Positions 26,043 to 37,007 are shown, counted from the first letter of the stretch. The stretch is 64,000 nucleotides of DNA from Aplectana chamaeleonis (GCA_029168955.1 JAPDOI010001170.1:62001-126000); one strand, 5' to 3'. Program-made: numbers and translations. Notes: a model not told the origin generated them from the letters alone.

Positions 26043-27330
26043 AGTCGTCGTGAGAAGAGTAATTGAATCGTGGCAGCGGTATTCGAAGCCATTACAGCTT
26101 GCTTTTTTGGACTTTGAAGCCGCGTTCGACTCTCCTCATCGTGATCGATTGCTCAACGCTCTGCGAGCCAATGGAGTCCCGGAAAAGTATGTTCGGTTAA
26201 TCGAGGACGTGAACAGAGGAACAACAGCAGCAGTCCGTACACCTGTCGGATTTACGTCAGCTTTCGAGGTGAAAACAGGGGTAAGGCAAGGAGCTGTAGC
26301 AGGACGTTTTCTATTCAACTTCGCCGTTGATGACATCATGCGTAGAGTTGCAGAACAGTTTCCTGCGGATGTGATCCTAACACCATCAGGACGCTCCCTT
26401 GTCGACCTGGAGTACGCCGACGACATTGCGTTATTCGCTGAAAACAACGCAAAACTGCAAAGGATAGTGAACCTCGTCTCGAAGTTAGCCGCAGCCTATG
26501 GACTTCGTCTTCGTCCCGACAAATGCAAGCAGATGTGGGTCTCTCAGAGGCCCTCAACGGGAGTTTGTGTGGACGGACAACGTATCGAACTGGTGGACGA
26601 TTTCTGTTATTTGGGCTGTTTGCTGAAGAACGATGGTAGTTATGCAGCGGATATTCGACAACGATGTGCGAAAGCTACGTCTGCATTCAATTCTCTAACC
26701 AAGTGTTTGTGGTCTACCACCATCGCTAAGGAAGTCAAGTGGCGCGTCTACCTATCCGCTATTCGCCCTATGATGATGTACGGATCGGAGACGTGGGCAG
26801 CACCGAAGACGCAGTTGGAAAGGTTGGATTGCACGGAGAGGAAGCTTTTTAGGCGTTTGCTTGGATATTTCTGGCCGCGTATATGCCATAACGAAGACCT
26901 TTACAAGGAAATCGACGCAGTACATCAGCGCTTGACACGAGGGAGGTGCCAGCATCTCCTGACGCCATCTCAAGCAGCAATGGAAAGTCGACTTCGACTG
27001 CTCGGACATATACTAAGAAGAACGCCGGATCGTCTCGTAGAACACGCTTTAAAAATGCTTCCAAATCCTGTCTGGAAACGGCCACCTGGGCGTGGGCGAA
27101 AGTTCTGGACGGATGTGGTTAAAGAGGATTTGAAGTCACTCGGCATCGAAAGACAGTTCAGGCGCGATGTTTCGTTTCGCAGGAAATGGAATAGTGACAG
27201 CTGGATGGATTGTGTTCAAATTGTGGCTGAAAACCGTGAAAAATAGACACGGCTGACTACTAGGACCGCACACCTCGGTTAAAATGCGGAGTGACCGCGT
27301 AAGGCGAAAGCCAACCGATTAAGTCAAGTA
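26043..27330 (+). mobile_element. RTE-type LINE, copy 2, 5'-truncated, ORF open
   Basis: Same family as 15611-18876, on the opposite strand. It is cut at the 5' side just before RT motif A, as expected for incomplete reverse transcription. The 3' end is GCCAACCGATTAAGTCAAGT followed by AAGT. The uninterrupted coding region is described separately. Confidence 0.9.
26050..27246 (+). CDS. RTE reverse transcriptase, C-terminal 398 residues
   Basis: Reverse transcriptase that copies element RNA at a nicked target. Visible motifs: RRVIESWQRYSKPLQLAFLD then FEAAFDSPHRDRLL (motif A, catalytic Asp), VKTGVRQGAVAG (motif B), LEYADDIALFAENNAKL (motif C, YADD), LVDDFCYLGCLLKNDGSYAA (motif D/E), then a long thumb/tail with RVYLSAIRPMMMYGSETWAA, LLGYFWPRICHNEDLY and GHILRRTPDRLVEHALKML. 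The endonuclease and RT fingers are missing, so it cannot act alone. The start shown is simply the truncation point. The frame is clean over 1.2 kb, in contrast to the copies at 15.6-18.9 kb and 29.7-32.7 kb. Confidence 0.9.
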   Translation: MRRVIESWQRYSKPLQLAFLDFEAAFDSPHRDRLLNALRANGVPEKYVRLIEDVNRGTTAAVRTPVGFTSAFEVKTGVRQGAVAGRFLFNFAVDDIMRRVAEQFPADVILTPSGRSLVDLEYADDIALFAENNAKLQRIVNLVSKLAAAYGLRLRPDKCKQMWVSQRPSTGVCVDGQRIELVDDFCYLGCLLKNDGSYAADIRQRCAKATSAFNSLTKCLWSTTIAKEVKWRVYLSAIRPMMMYGSETWAAPKTQLERLDCTERKLFRRLLGYFWPRICHNEDLYKEIDAVHQRLTRGRCQHLLTPSQAAMESRLRLLGHILRRTPDRLVEHALKMLPNPVWKRPPGRGRKFWTDVVKEDLKSLGIERQFRRDVSFRRKWNSDSWMDCVQIVAENREK

Positions 27331-28330
27331 AGTTAATTGGAAAGTTGGAAATTACCTCATTCGAAAAATAATTACTCATTCTTGAACTAAAAGGGAATGT
27401 ACCTGAAACTTGAAGGGCTCTGAAGTGTCGAAAACGAGTTCAAGAGTGGAATTAATTAGGATGAGCTTCCGCTGTACAGTGGACATGAAATTCGAATGAC
27501 GCACAACAAATTGTTGAAGGGGAATGTTTCTTAAACCTTCCTTTTGACGATTATATACTTCTTATCTCATACATATACAGTAGCGGTCATAAATCTATTG
27601 ACATGGCCTTTTTACAAAAACTGTTTTTATACATGTCTCGACCTAGTCCTGGCGAAACTTGATGAAACTTTAGTATGTCATAGGGTGTCACAAACCTTTA
27701 GACATACACAAGCTCAGGTTATGAAATTGCGGTTTCCGAATGTGAAATCGCTCCCGCCGCGAAGCGGTGGGGGAGGTTTTTTTTTATTTATAATTTACTA
27801 TTAAGATTTCAAATTAGAAGTATACTCTCGAAACGTAGCTATTAATATCCCAAACCGGTAGAGCATATTCTTTATTGGAAGCTCTTCTGAAACGTCGTAT
27901 GAAACCTTGTGAGAAAATAGTCTTCATCACATTTTTTTCTGGTAATGAATTCGAAATTGAATTATGTTATTTTACATCTATTAAGTATCTCTCTTCGAAG
28001 TTAACGAAGTAGAGCGAAATTCGTGTACCGTTTGTATTTTGTCAAAGTCCATAAAGTAAATTTTTTAGATTGGTTCACGAGCGATTAATTTTGTAGTGGT
28101 AAATTTTCAAAAATATGCCAAAACCTGTGTAATTTTTGGTCTTCTGAAAAAAATTCGATAGAGATCACTCTCTTTTTGAATTGACCCTGACAATTGACCC
28201 TTTGACCCTGACAACCTTGGGTCTACTTGAAAACTTTTTAAATTCTTCGAGAAGCGTATGCGGAAGCCTACAGCTTTGATGAAGACAGAGATGATGGAAA
28301 TCCAAGGGGGAATCATGAGGGATCTCGAAT
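27331..28330. other. No gene recognised
   Basis: AT-rich spacer. CCGCCGCGAAGCGGTGGGGG (27752-27771) is a small GC hairpin followed by a T-run. No coding signature. Confidence 0.4.
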
Positions 28331-28399
28331 GGGGCTGCTGGTTCAAAGGAAAAATGGAACGTAAGCGCTTGTGCGACCCCGCACGATTTCGCGGGCGAC

Positions 28400-28946
28400 G
28401 GTAGATGAAAATCGCCTTGTTCTACCATAAATGGCTTTAAATATCCCCAAACCGCGGGTTTTTCGCCGATGAATCCAGCCCATGTTGGCGTCTGAAAGAT
28501 TGATTTTCTAAGAGAAACTTATCTCTCCTTTTTTGTAGAACATTCTTTTTGAAATGTTGGTCTTGCAACAAGGAAAAGTTTCTCTGACTTACAGGACCCA
28601 ACAGCGACGAACTATCAGTGCTTAGGAAGGCTGCCGATGCCCTCAGGTGCTCCAAGCCGTGCCTTTTCGACTTTTTAACCCTATTAATAGATCGAAAGCC
28701 TGGTGGTTCTTGCAGGTGGGTACGCTACTTAACCTTGAAAATATGAGATCACCACATCAAATTTTAGGACATATGAAAACGCTGTGCTGTGCTTCAATAA
28801 GAAGAACTGCACACGGACGCCATACTTCGACTCAGACCTCGAAACGCTTAGTGATATGTGCAGAGAGGATGCCGACAGTAAGTTCCGTCGGAAATCCAGT
28901 TTTTAAAAACATTTTTTTGCTGCAGAGCATCTATATAGGTTTTGAT
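28400..28946 (+). pseudogene. DUF19-like (T20D4.11-type) gene fragment, locus 1
   Basis: Two exons are bounded by good splice sites. Exon 28595-28715 follows GACTTACAG and encodes PNSDELSVLRKAADALRCSK then PCLFDFLTLLIDRKPGGSC. Exon 28768-28877 follows ATTTTAG and encodes RTYENAVLCFNKKNCTRTPY then FDSDLETLSDMCREDAD, with a GTAAGT donor. A third, after CTGCAG at 28925, adds KHLYRF and a stop. The spacing C-x2-Y-x2-A-x2-C-x5-C plus a later C recalls the nematode secreted T20D4.11-like domain. Locus 2 (41953-47680) shares exon borders. No signal peptide exon was found, so the fragment is incomplete or decayed. The family call is tentative. Confidence 0.45.
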
Positions 28947-29049
28947 TTCGCACAAAATAATGTCTCAATGTCAGAGCTGGCTGGCATAAATATCCGAATC
29001 TGGTGCATAAATACAGTGAACAAGCTGTCTAAAAGCTATTTTTTTTCGT

Positions 29050-29222
29050 GAAGCGTGAACGGAGCGGAGGTACAGGCTCTTCGACAAGATGCTCAGCTCT
29101 CATTCTCACGGTTCAAAAGGTGAACGACCTGATCCAGAACGCCCAAGCCGTTGAATCCGCTAAAACGGGGACGCCTGACCGCGTCTTAGATTGCTCGTAT
29201 TTAGCAAAGTTTGGGGCATTCC
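29050..29222. other. Short unassigned stretch before a TTAA element
   Basis: One frame reads VNDLIQNAQAVESAKT; no homologue recognised. It might be a further exon of the DUF19-like fragment. Confidence 0.25.
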
Positions 29223-29226
29223 TTAA

Positions 29227-29711
29227 AGGCACTGTTCGCGATAAACTTCATCCTCAAATTTTTCATGACAAACGCTTCTCGTGGCTCTCAGAAGCAGAAC
29301 AGCGTCGAAAAAACGGGACGAAAAGCTACCCAGGAGCCGCAAAACGGCTTAGAAAAGTGGGAAAACCCCGCCGCTGTGGGGAAGTCCCGCCCCTTTTTGC
29401 CCCTCGACGTGAACAAAGGAACACTCCAAATCGTGAGTTGAGCGATGGTTTCCGATCAAAAGCCCCGTTCTTCCCTTCATTATCAACTTCTCTCTTTACT
29501 CAGGTCAGCTCGCAGTCATTGGCGGCAAAAGACGGAAGTTACAAGCCTCGGACAACTCGTCCACCATGCTTCCTTAGCTAAATTTTTGAGGGACCATAAC
29601 TCCATTTCCAGAAGATCTTGTACGATTCCAGAAGCATCATTGGAATCAGAATGGGGCCGGTTTTAAGATGAACAAAAAACAGAAAGGCGATTCTTATCGC
29701 GAACAGTGCCT
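29227..29711. mobile_element. TTAA element, family F3, complete (485 bp)
   Basis: Flanked by TTAA at 29223-29226 and 29712-29715. The ends AGGCACTGTTCGCGATAA and TTATCGCGAACAGTGCCT are perfect 18-bp inverted repeats. TTAA duplication is the hallmark of piggyBac-type transposons; with no ORF of its own this is a non-autonomous (MITE-like) member. The interior includes GACAACTCGTCCACCATGCT and GGGACCATAACTCC, shared with other F3 copies. Confidence 0.8.
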
Positions 29712-29739
29712 TTAAAGGCAGCATACACGCTCGTAAACC

Positions 29740-32736
29740 TGACTTGCTGACTGACTTAATCGGTTGGCTTTCGCCTGACGCGGTCATTCCGCATCTTCAC
29801 CGAGGTGCGCCGTCTAGTAGTCAGACGTGTCCATTTTCACGGTCTTCAGCCACAATTTGAACACATTCCATCCAGCTGTCACTATTCCATTTCCTGCGAA
29901 ACGAAACATCGCGCCTGAACTGTCTTTCGATGCCGAGTGACTTTAAATCCTCTTTAACCACATTCGTCCCGAACTTTCGCCTACGCCCAGGTGGCCGTTT
30001 CAGACAGGATTTGGAAGCATTCTTAGAGCGTGTTGTACGAGACGATCCGGCGTTCTTCTAGTATATGCCCGAGCAGTCCAAGTCGACTTTCCATTGCTGC
30101 TTGAGATGGCTTTAGGAGATGCTGGCACCTTCCTCGTGTTAAGCGTTGATGTACTGCGTCGATTTCCTTGTAAAGTTCTTCGTTATGGCATACACGCGGC
30201 CAGAAATATCCAAGCAAAAGCCTAAAGCTTTCTCCGTGCAATCCAACGCTTTCCATCTGCGTCTTCGGTGCTGCCCACGTCTCTGGTCCGTACATCATGA
30301 TAGGGCGAATAGCGGATAGGTAGACGCGTAACTTGACTTCCTTCGCGATGGTGGTAGACCACAAACACTTGGTTAGAGAATTAAATGCAGACGTAGCTTT
30401 CGCACATAGTTGTCGAATATCCGCTGCATAACTACCATTGTTCTTCAGCAAACAGCCCAAGTAACAGAAATCATCCACCAGTTCGATACGTTGTCCGTCC
30501 ACACAAACTCCCGTTGAAGGCCTCTGAGAGACCCACATCTGCTTGCATTTGTCGGGACGAAGACAAAGTCCATAGGCTGCGGCATACTTCGAAACGAGGT
30601 TCTTAATCCTTTGCAGTTTTGCGTCGTTTTCAGCGAATAACACAATGTCGTCGGCGTACTCCTGGTCGACAAGGAAGCGTCCTGATGGTGTTAGGATCAC
30701 ATCCGCAGGAAACTGTTCTGCAACTCTAACGCATGATGTCATCAACGGCGAAGTTGAAAAAGAAAAGGTCCTGCAACGGCTCCTTGCCCCTTACTCCTGT
30801 TTTCACCTCGAAAGCTGACGTAAATCCGAGCAGGTGTACGAACTGCTGCTGTTGTTCCTTTGTTCATATCCTCGATCAACCGAACATACTTTTCCGGGAC
30901 TCCATCTGCTCGCAGAGCATTGAGCAATCGATCACGATGAGGAGAGTCGAACGCGGCTTCAAAGTCCAAAAAGCAAGCTGTAATGGCTTTGAAAACCGCT
31001 GCCACGATTCAATTACTCTTCTCACGACGAACACTTGGTCGATGGTCGATCTTCCAGGTCGAAAACCTGTTTGCTCATCTCTGGTCGTTCCTTCACGATG
31101 TTTGATAAGTCGCTCGAGAATGATACGTTCCAAAACCTTGTACATGACACGAAGTAGGGAGATTCCTCTGTAGTTCTTAGGATCCGTGACGGATAGCTTC
31201 TTGTGAGGTACGATGATCGCATGTCTCCACGAGTCGGGTATCCTTTCGCTCATCCATATGGCACGGATGGTGTTGGTCATTTCACGAATCCCAGACGGAG
31301 GAAGAGCTTTCAGCATTTCAGCAGTGATGTTGTCATCTCCACCTGCCTTTCCATTCTTCATTTTCCGGACACAATCCAAAACTTCAGACTCAGTCGGCGG
31401 TTCCTCACTGACATCGTAATGTGCTCTCTGAACATGCGAAAGCTCATGTACTGATGGCGCTGGACGATTCAGTAGTGAACTGAAGTAATCCTTCCATATT
31501 GGCAGCGTCGCATCACCAACTGCAACTCCATTGGTAGTGTTCAAGACAGGAGAACATCTCTTCATCTTCCCGCTATACTGTCGCAGCAACGTATAGGCTT
31601 TCCTCGGATTCTTCTCCTCCCAAGCCTTCTCGAACTCCTTAGCTCTACACGTCCACTCTCGTTCGCGGTCACTTTGAAGCTGCCGACGCAACTTCCTCCT
31701 CAGACGCTTCTCCTCCACGAAGTTTTCAGCATTTCGAAGAGCAATACTCTGTTGTAGGTAGATGCTGCTTCTTCGGAGACGTAGGCGAAATTGTTCTTAT
31801 GCTGTACAACCGGGAGTGCCTCTTTCGAAGCGTCCTGGATGCACTCGACAAAAGAATCCGCGTCGCAAAGTTTCTTCTTAGTCCGTACTCCGATGCGAAT
31901 AGAAACGCGTTGTCGAAAATTCCTTCTGCACTCTTCATCTCTGAGACTTGTCATGTCCAATCCTCTGGAGAGGCTGAGCCCCTCGCTTCCTCTTATGAAT
32001 CCTCGCAGTGAAGTTCAGCAGAACAGGACGGTGATCCGAATCGAATGCGACATCCCTACAGCTCTAGATCTTCGAATGTCCGATACTGGAATATTCCTCG
32101 TCAGGACATAGTCAAGCTGTAGTTTCAAAGTTGTCATCTTCCGCTTCCGCTGCTCTTCTGGAGATAGCTGGGTTGGTCCCTGCCACGTAAGCTGATGGCG
32201 GCGATGATTCCTCTTGAATGTCGATGCAATAATCAGACCGCTGCGTTCACAAAAAGTCGACAAGGCGGTAGCCATTGTCCGATGTTTGCTCCACTGGGTA
32301 GAACCATTTTACCGAGTACTTCAGTTCCTGATCAAGTCCCATCTTCGCATTTGCGTCAATCCCCACAACAACAGCATGTTGACAAGGTATCCTGGCCAGC
32401 AACGTATTGAGTTCCTCATAAAACGCATCCTTCGAATTGTCTTCGGCGGTTTCAGTGGGCGCATGAGCACTCACTATCCACAGATTGAATCCTCTGTGAT
32501 CCCGCAGTCGTACGAACACATTCCGGCACGATGTTGAGCCAAACTCCTTGACCATACCATTGGAATCCTTCCTTACAGCTATTGCACAGCCTCACTCTCC
32601 TATCGTCAGCGTTACCGCAGTAGATGGTGTACTCTCCGACGCTGATGACGGGTCTATCGCTTGAGGCGGGTTTCCTGCAAAGCAGCAAACGGTGCATGGA
32701 AATAGCTCAGAAGTCTGGATAGCGCAGTTTTTGGAT
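29740..32736 (-). mobile_element. RTE-type LINE, copy 3, 5'-truncated and frame-broken
   Basis: Same family as 15611-18876. Minus-strand frames give the endonuclease pieces (SVGEYTIYCGNADDRR, VVVGIDANAKMGLDQE), the palm start KMKNGKAGGDDNITAEMLKA, LPPSGIREMTNTIRAIWMSE, DPKNYRGISLLRVMYKVLER and GFRPGRSTIDQVF, then motif C as EYADDIVLFAENDAKLQ and the tail VYLSAIRPIMMYGPETWAAP. Frame changes occur every few hundred bases. It is truncated at 32736, inside the endonuclease N-terminus, relative to copy 1. The 3' end carries GACT/GACTTGCTGACT tail variants at 29740-29757. Confidence 0.85.
30876..31718 (-). pseudogene. RTE copy 3: RT fingers/palm ORF (280 codons)
   Basis: Longest open piece of copy 3. 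It runs from the connector (LRRKLRRQLQSD, YSGKMKRCSPVLNTTNGVAV) through PPTESEVLDCVRKMKNGKAG and the RT fingers to TIDQVFVVRRVIESWQRFSK. A frame change then turns motif A (FLDFEAAFDSP) into another frame, so the protein would be inactive. Confidence 0.8.
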
Positions 32737-32751
32737 ATTAAGATAACTACA

Positions 32752-33105
32752 GAATTAGAATGGTATGGCACCGAACACAACGCCCACACATTTTGAAGTG
32801 TAAAAACGACCCACAATGACGTTACATGAGCGAGAAGTTGGCCCCCGCCCTGTATTTGCGTCCTCCATTAAAACGGGGTGCTTGACTATTTTCATCGTCG
32901 TCGATGTGTGTGGTTTACCTATTTTACCTATTCTACCACCCACAAAGGTTGCCGACGGTGAGTATAGTCCAGCACCCCCGTTTTGAAGGAGGACGCAAAA
33001 ACAGGGGCGGAGCCAACTTCTTTTTCCGCCATTGTGGGTCGTGTTTGACGCTTCGAAATGCGTAGGCGTTGTCTTCTGTGTCATACCATTCTAATTCCGT
33101 ACTCA
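32752..33105. mobile_element. Palindromic MITE, ~350 bp (GGTATGGCAC ends)
   Basis: AATTAGAATGGTATGGCACC at 32755 is inverted at TGTGTCATACCATTCTAATT (33079-33098). Inner arms GACCCACAATGACG / CCATTGTGGGTCG and CAGCACCCCCGTTTTGAAGG / CCATTAAAACGGGGTGCTTG also pair. Half of another copy lies at 1707-1935. No ORF. Confidence 0.75.
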
Positions 33106-33142
33106 TCTCAATGACGTGTACGAGTGTGTATACTGCCTTTGG

Positions 33143-33608
33143 AGGTACAGTCCAACCTCGAAATCGTTTTTCAGTTTTCAGCTCATGTTGGCAAGAATTT
33201 CACGCGGATCGCAATGTTGTCTCCAAAATCGCCCAGAACCCATTGAGAACGAAGTTATGGCCCTCAAACATTAAAGATTTGAACAGCAAGACTTTACTGG
33301 ACGAGTTGTCGCGGGCCTGTTTTTCTCGTCGTTTGCCGCTATCGTTCCGGAGCAGATCACAATATAAAGCTAGACCAATAAGAAATAGGAAAAGGTAGAT
33401 TTTGTTCAGAATCCGTCCCGCATGCTGTCCCTATTGAGAACGAAAACTTGCCGCTGGGCGCTCTTTTTTCTTTCTGGGGGCGTGGTCGACGTTTTCCGCG
33501 CTTTTTCTCGCTTATTTGAGCGGACTGAGATTTCGCATCTGGCAGGGTCGCTATACACAGCGGTTGGAGCATAATATCAAAAATTACTCCTGAGGTTGGA
33601 CTATGCCT
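33143..33608. mobile_element. TTAA element, family F2, copy a (466 bp)
   Basis: Ends AGGTACAGTCCAACCTCG and GAGGTTGGACTATGCCT are inverted repeats. Flanking tetranucleotides are TTGG (33139-33142) and TCAA (33609-33612), decayed forms of TTAA. The left edge abuts a TACTGCCT end remnant. The interior shares GACGAGTTGTCGCGGGCCTG and AGTTATGGCCCTC with the other copies. Confidence 0.75.
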
Positions 33609-33612
33609 TCAA

Positions 33613-33923
33613 AGGCTTGTAATGAAATATATATATATATAAGAGAGACGGGAAGATTATTGAATGTGCGCCTCAAACAACATCTGGCTGGAAAAAGACG
33701 CAAGTCTCTCCTCACACCTCTCGGCAAACAAAGTGTTGAACAACACAATAATATGGACTTTAAAATCACTTGCCCAGTACTCAGCCAGGAAACGGACATT
33801 GCTGTGAGAAAGACCCTGGAGGCATTTAATATTCGTACTCGGGATCCAGAGCTCAACAATCGAAACGAGTGCATCTCTATAACAAATGAGTTTCTACCGT
33901 TTCTCCCGCTGTGTGGATTGTAA
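33613..33923 (+). pseudogene. Penelope-like element GIY-YIG endonuclease remnant
   Basis: The frame reads CNEIYIYIRETGRLLNVRLK then QHLAGKRRKSLLTPLGK, HNNMDFKITCPVLSQETDIA, VRKTLEAFNIRTRDPELNNR and NECISITNEFLPFLPLCGL, stop at 33921-33923. This is the C-terminal GIY-YIG nuclease of Penelope-like retroelements: the Y..Y(I)..ETGR core, the R..L..H helix, the catalytic Glu in TLEAF, and the LNNRNECISITNE.LP tail. The canonical glycine before the ETGR is Arg here (YIRETG). The 5' side is cut by the F2 element, so the reverse transcriptase is absent. An (AT)n tract lies in the YIYI codons. Confidence 0.75.
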
Positions 33924-34229
33924 GATATCAACTTCTGCTAGTAGTCAACGTGGTTAGTGATGGATCGATTTCAAAGGTGCCTCACTTGCTCCCGGTCGTC
34001 TAATACACTTAACTGCAGCGGAGCAGCTTGGCCGTGGTGGAATCGAATCAGGTTAGTTCCGGGTATTTTGGTTATTTGCCGCCTGAAGTTCTTGTGGAGA
34101 GTGAATACTGGCAAGAGCGAAGGCAGCGTTTGGCCGTGTAGTTTTGCACATGGTTTGTTTCGACGATTTTTCATGCCTCTGATAACGGCGAGCTTGTCGA
34201 AATGTCTGGCCAATAAAGTCGATTCTGCC
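33924..34229. other. No gene recognised
   Basis: Mixed DNA between the Penelope remnant and a TTAA element. ORFs of ~95-165 codons exist on both strands but run into the neighbouring element and show no family motif. Confidence 0.35.
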
Positions 34230-34233
34230 TTAA

Positions 34234-34778
34234 AGGCAGTGGTCACGATGAGAAACATTATCGAAAAAACTACAAAAATCAGCTTAGATCAAAAGCAGCT
34301 GAAAAACTATGAAGGAAGAGCGGTGAAAAACGGTCTTAAATTAGAGTTTCTAGGGCCCAAAGCTGGATTCGTGCACACGTGCACAGCGATGACGAAAAAG
34401 ATCGCAGTCTCATGCCGAGCAGTCAGAATCATCGACATTCAGAGGACGAAATAAATGCAAATTTAACTAATAAAAACAGTTGAACAATGAAAGCATCACT
34501 TCAGTCAATGTTTTTGACTAGATGTGTACATATATTCGAAGGTTCATTGATTGACATTCAATTTCAAGCTAGCTGATGTTCTTGATATAAGAGGTCATCG
34601 ATGCCGATGATGTGGAGTGGGCTCGTCCACCATCAAAAGACAAGAAAGTTCAGGTTTCAAATTTGGCCCAAAACAGTGGGTTTTTCGCGATTTTTTCTTA
34701 TAGGTCCTACTACTCGAGACCCAGAAAAGAGTTTCGAGAGAAAAAGACGACAAGCATATTTGATCGCGACCACTGCCT
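34234..34778. mobile_element. TTAA element, family F1, copy A (545 bp)
   Basis: TTAA at 34230-34233 and 34779-34782. Ends AGGCAGTGGTCACGATGA and TCGCGACCACTGCCT are inverted repeats. The interior has ATTATCGAAAAAACTACAAA, GTGCACACGTGCAC (palindrome) and TGTTTTTGACTAGATGTGTA, shared with copies B and C. Confidence 0.85.
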
Positions 34779-34782
34779 TTAA

Positions 34783-35169
34783 AAAAATCTGGTGTGGCAC
34801 AGAAGTTGATGAAAATATACTCGTGATGCCCAGGTTTGAAGAAAACCGGACCTGGAGATTTTAAAGGCAGTCTTAACGATAAAGGATAAAGGGTACAGTT
34901 CTCGGCGTATATCAATCCTCTGAGGATGCGCCACACATTCGACTTCCATTCAGAATCCTAGAGGTTTTTGAATGTGTATTGAGCCTATACAATGAATGAC
35001 TCGCGGGGGCCAGCCGATGTTCATGTCAGTATTGTTATCCTCCCAGACATGTCTGCTACCAATTTACCGACTACGGAGGGATATAAGGTTTGGTTGACCC
35101 AGGGCGAGGATCGATCACTCGACCGTGTGCGTGACGGTGGCGTCTTTTGCCATTGCCCCACACTCGCCG
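34783..35169. other. Segment between TTAA elements
   Basis: A TTAA plus AGGCAGTCTTAACGATAAAG (34861-34884) is a third TTAA-type end with no partner found. 34992-35258 (+) is an 88-codon ORF (VSIVILPDMSATNLPTTEGY) that I do not recognise; it runs into the next element. Confidence 0.35.
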
Positions 35170-35672
35170 GCGTGTTAACGATAAAAATCTTTCTTCTGCT
35201 TTTCCACCTTTTAGTGTTCTCCTCCTCTTGTTTGATCTTGAAAACTGTCTCATGTTGATTCCAATGATGTCTCTGAAATCGTACAAGTCTTTCTGGGAAC
35301 GGAGTTATGGTCCCTCAAAAATTGAGCTAGGGAAGCATGGTGGGCGAGTTGTCCGAGGCTTCTGACTTCCGTCTTTTGCAGCCGATGTATGCGAGCTGAG
35401 TGAGAAGAGAAGTTGAGAATAAAGGGAAGAACGGGGTATTGATCGGAAACCATCGTTCATCTCACGATCTCGAGTTTTTATTTGTTCACGTCGTTGGGTG
35501 GGCGTTGCGCTTTTGAGGTTAGCCTTGCGCTCAAAGTGGCGACTTCGGGCTTTCTTGAGACTGATCCTGGCTCGTTTTCATGCGTTCTTTCGAGGTAAAC
35601 GTTACAGTGTGCCTCTATAGTACTCATTCATAGTGGAAACTGAAACACATTTCTTTATCGTTAACACTGCCT
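35170..35672. mobile_element. TTAA element, family F3, copy b
   Basis: The left end is shortened to GTGTTAACGATAAAAATC; the right end is TTTATCGTTAACACTGCCT. The interior matches 49334-49817 over GGAACGGAGTTATGGT(C)C and CGTGCGTTCTTTCGA. It joins the next element through TTGT at 35673-35676. Confidence 0.7.
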
Positions 35673-35676
35673 TTGT

Positions 35677-36158
35677 AGGCACAGTCAAGCTCAGGGACGA
35701 AATCTGAGATTTCCTCGCCATAATTGCTAAAGAGGCCCACTCTATATAGCGCTTGCCAAATGCGAGCTCTCAATTCCTACAAATAAGCGAGGTATAGGGG
35801 GAAGCCACCCTGGAGCGCCCACATCCGGAAGCCACTTTGGCGTGTCCTTTCTACGACTTTTCGAGCTCAACAGTGGCGAGATGGACAATGGTGTCTGATC
35901 GAAAGCCCCGTTCTTCCCTTCACTCAAACTCCTCCTCTTGTTCGAGCCGGTTTGCTTACGTCGATTGCGAATGACGGAAGTTACAAGCCTCGGACAGCAA
36001 ACTCGTCCACCATGCTTCCGAAGCACAATCTTTGAGGACCACAACTCCGTTTTTTGGGAGTGTTGTACGATTCCTGGGACATCATTTGGAATCAGGATGG
36101 GACAGTTTTCAAGATAGATGAATAAGCGGGAAAACGATTTTTGTCTTTAACACTGCCT
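35677..36158. mobile_element. Chimeric TTAA element: F2 left end, F3 right end
   Basis: The left end AGGCACAGTCAAGCTCAGGG is family F2, but the right half (GGTGTCTGATCGAAAGCCCC, GACAGCAAACTCGTCCACCA, end TTTAACACTGCCT) is family F3. The join to the next element is CTGA at 36159-36162. The chimera implies recombination or template switching between families. Confidence 0.6.
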
Positions 36159-36162
36159 CTGA

Positions 36163-36560
36163 AGGCGCAGTCCAACCTCAGGAGTAATTTTGATGTTACG
36201 CTCCGACCGCCGTATGCGACCTGCCAAACGCGAAATCTCAGTTCTCTCAAATGGCGAGAAAAAGCACGGGAAAAAGTCGACCTCGCCCCCAGAAAGAAAA
36301 AATGGGCAACGCCCACCGGCAAAGTTTTCGTTCTCAATAGGGACTATTTCTTATTGGTCCTAGCTTTATGTCGTGATCTGCTAGCGGCAAACGACGAAAA
36401 AAAAACAGGCCCGCGACAACTCGTCCACCAAAGTCTCACTGTTCAAATCCTTATTGTTTGAGGGGCTATAACTTCATTCTCAGTGGGTTCTGAGCGATTC
36501 TGGAGACATCATTGCGACCTGCGTGAAATTCTTGCCAAAATGAGCTGGAAACGTTCAAGA
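36163..36560 (-). mobile_element. TTAA element, family F2, copy d (reverse, one end lost)
   Basis: The left end AGGCGCAGTCCAACCTCAGG followed by AGTAATTTT is the reverse complement of the F2 right end. The interior (AACGACGAAAAAAAAACAGG, GACAACTCGTCCACCAAAGT, GAGGGGCTATAACTTCATTC) follows F2 in reverse. The far end fades near 36560. Confidence 0.6.
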
Positions 36561-36564
36561 CCTC

Positions 36565-36795
36565 TCGAGTTCGGATATCACCTGCAGCGAGGTGATGTTT
36601 CGTCGGAACATCCCTATAGTCAGTTGTTTCAGAATGAGTTCACTAAAGATTAAAGCATCGCTGCTGGTGAAAATCTTAAACGAGAATCCTCGGAAAATGT
36701 CTCAGAAAGCAGACGCTGTTCTGAGAGATAAATTGAGCTGGATTTCGTGCTTTCCTAGGCTCACAAGGGAAGCTCTTCAACAGGTGTTTAGGTAA
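36565..36795 (+). repeat. Dispersed repeat, copy 1 (CACCTGCAGCGA)
   Basis: TCGGATATCACCTGCAGCGA and then CTCGGAAAATGTCTCAGAAA, AAGGGAAGCTCTTCAACAGG align in the same orientation with 53305-53535 (GAATATCACCTGCAGCAAAG, CTCAGGAAATGTTTCAGAGA). A 67-codon ORF here is not conserved in the second copy. Confidence 0.6.
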
Positions 36796-37007
36796 TGCAC
36801 AATTTTTTTTCGATATCTACGTATTCTGAACATATACATTGAAGAATGTCGTTAAATCTGCCTCCAAGATCGATTTTAATTGGTGAAGCCACCATTCAGG
36901 TTTGTGGAACCATGCAGTGCTAGGTACCTCAGAATGAGGCTTCCTTTCTGAAAGAAGTCCGAAGCTGTGATGCCTGTGCGGTAGGCTCGCGAACCGATGC
37001 GTAATTA

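Noticed and set aside
29048..29581. 177-codon plus-strand ORF
   Set aside because: Two thirds of it lies within an F3 TTAA element that is non-coding in its other copies.
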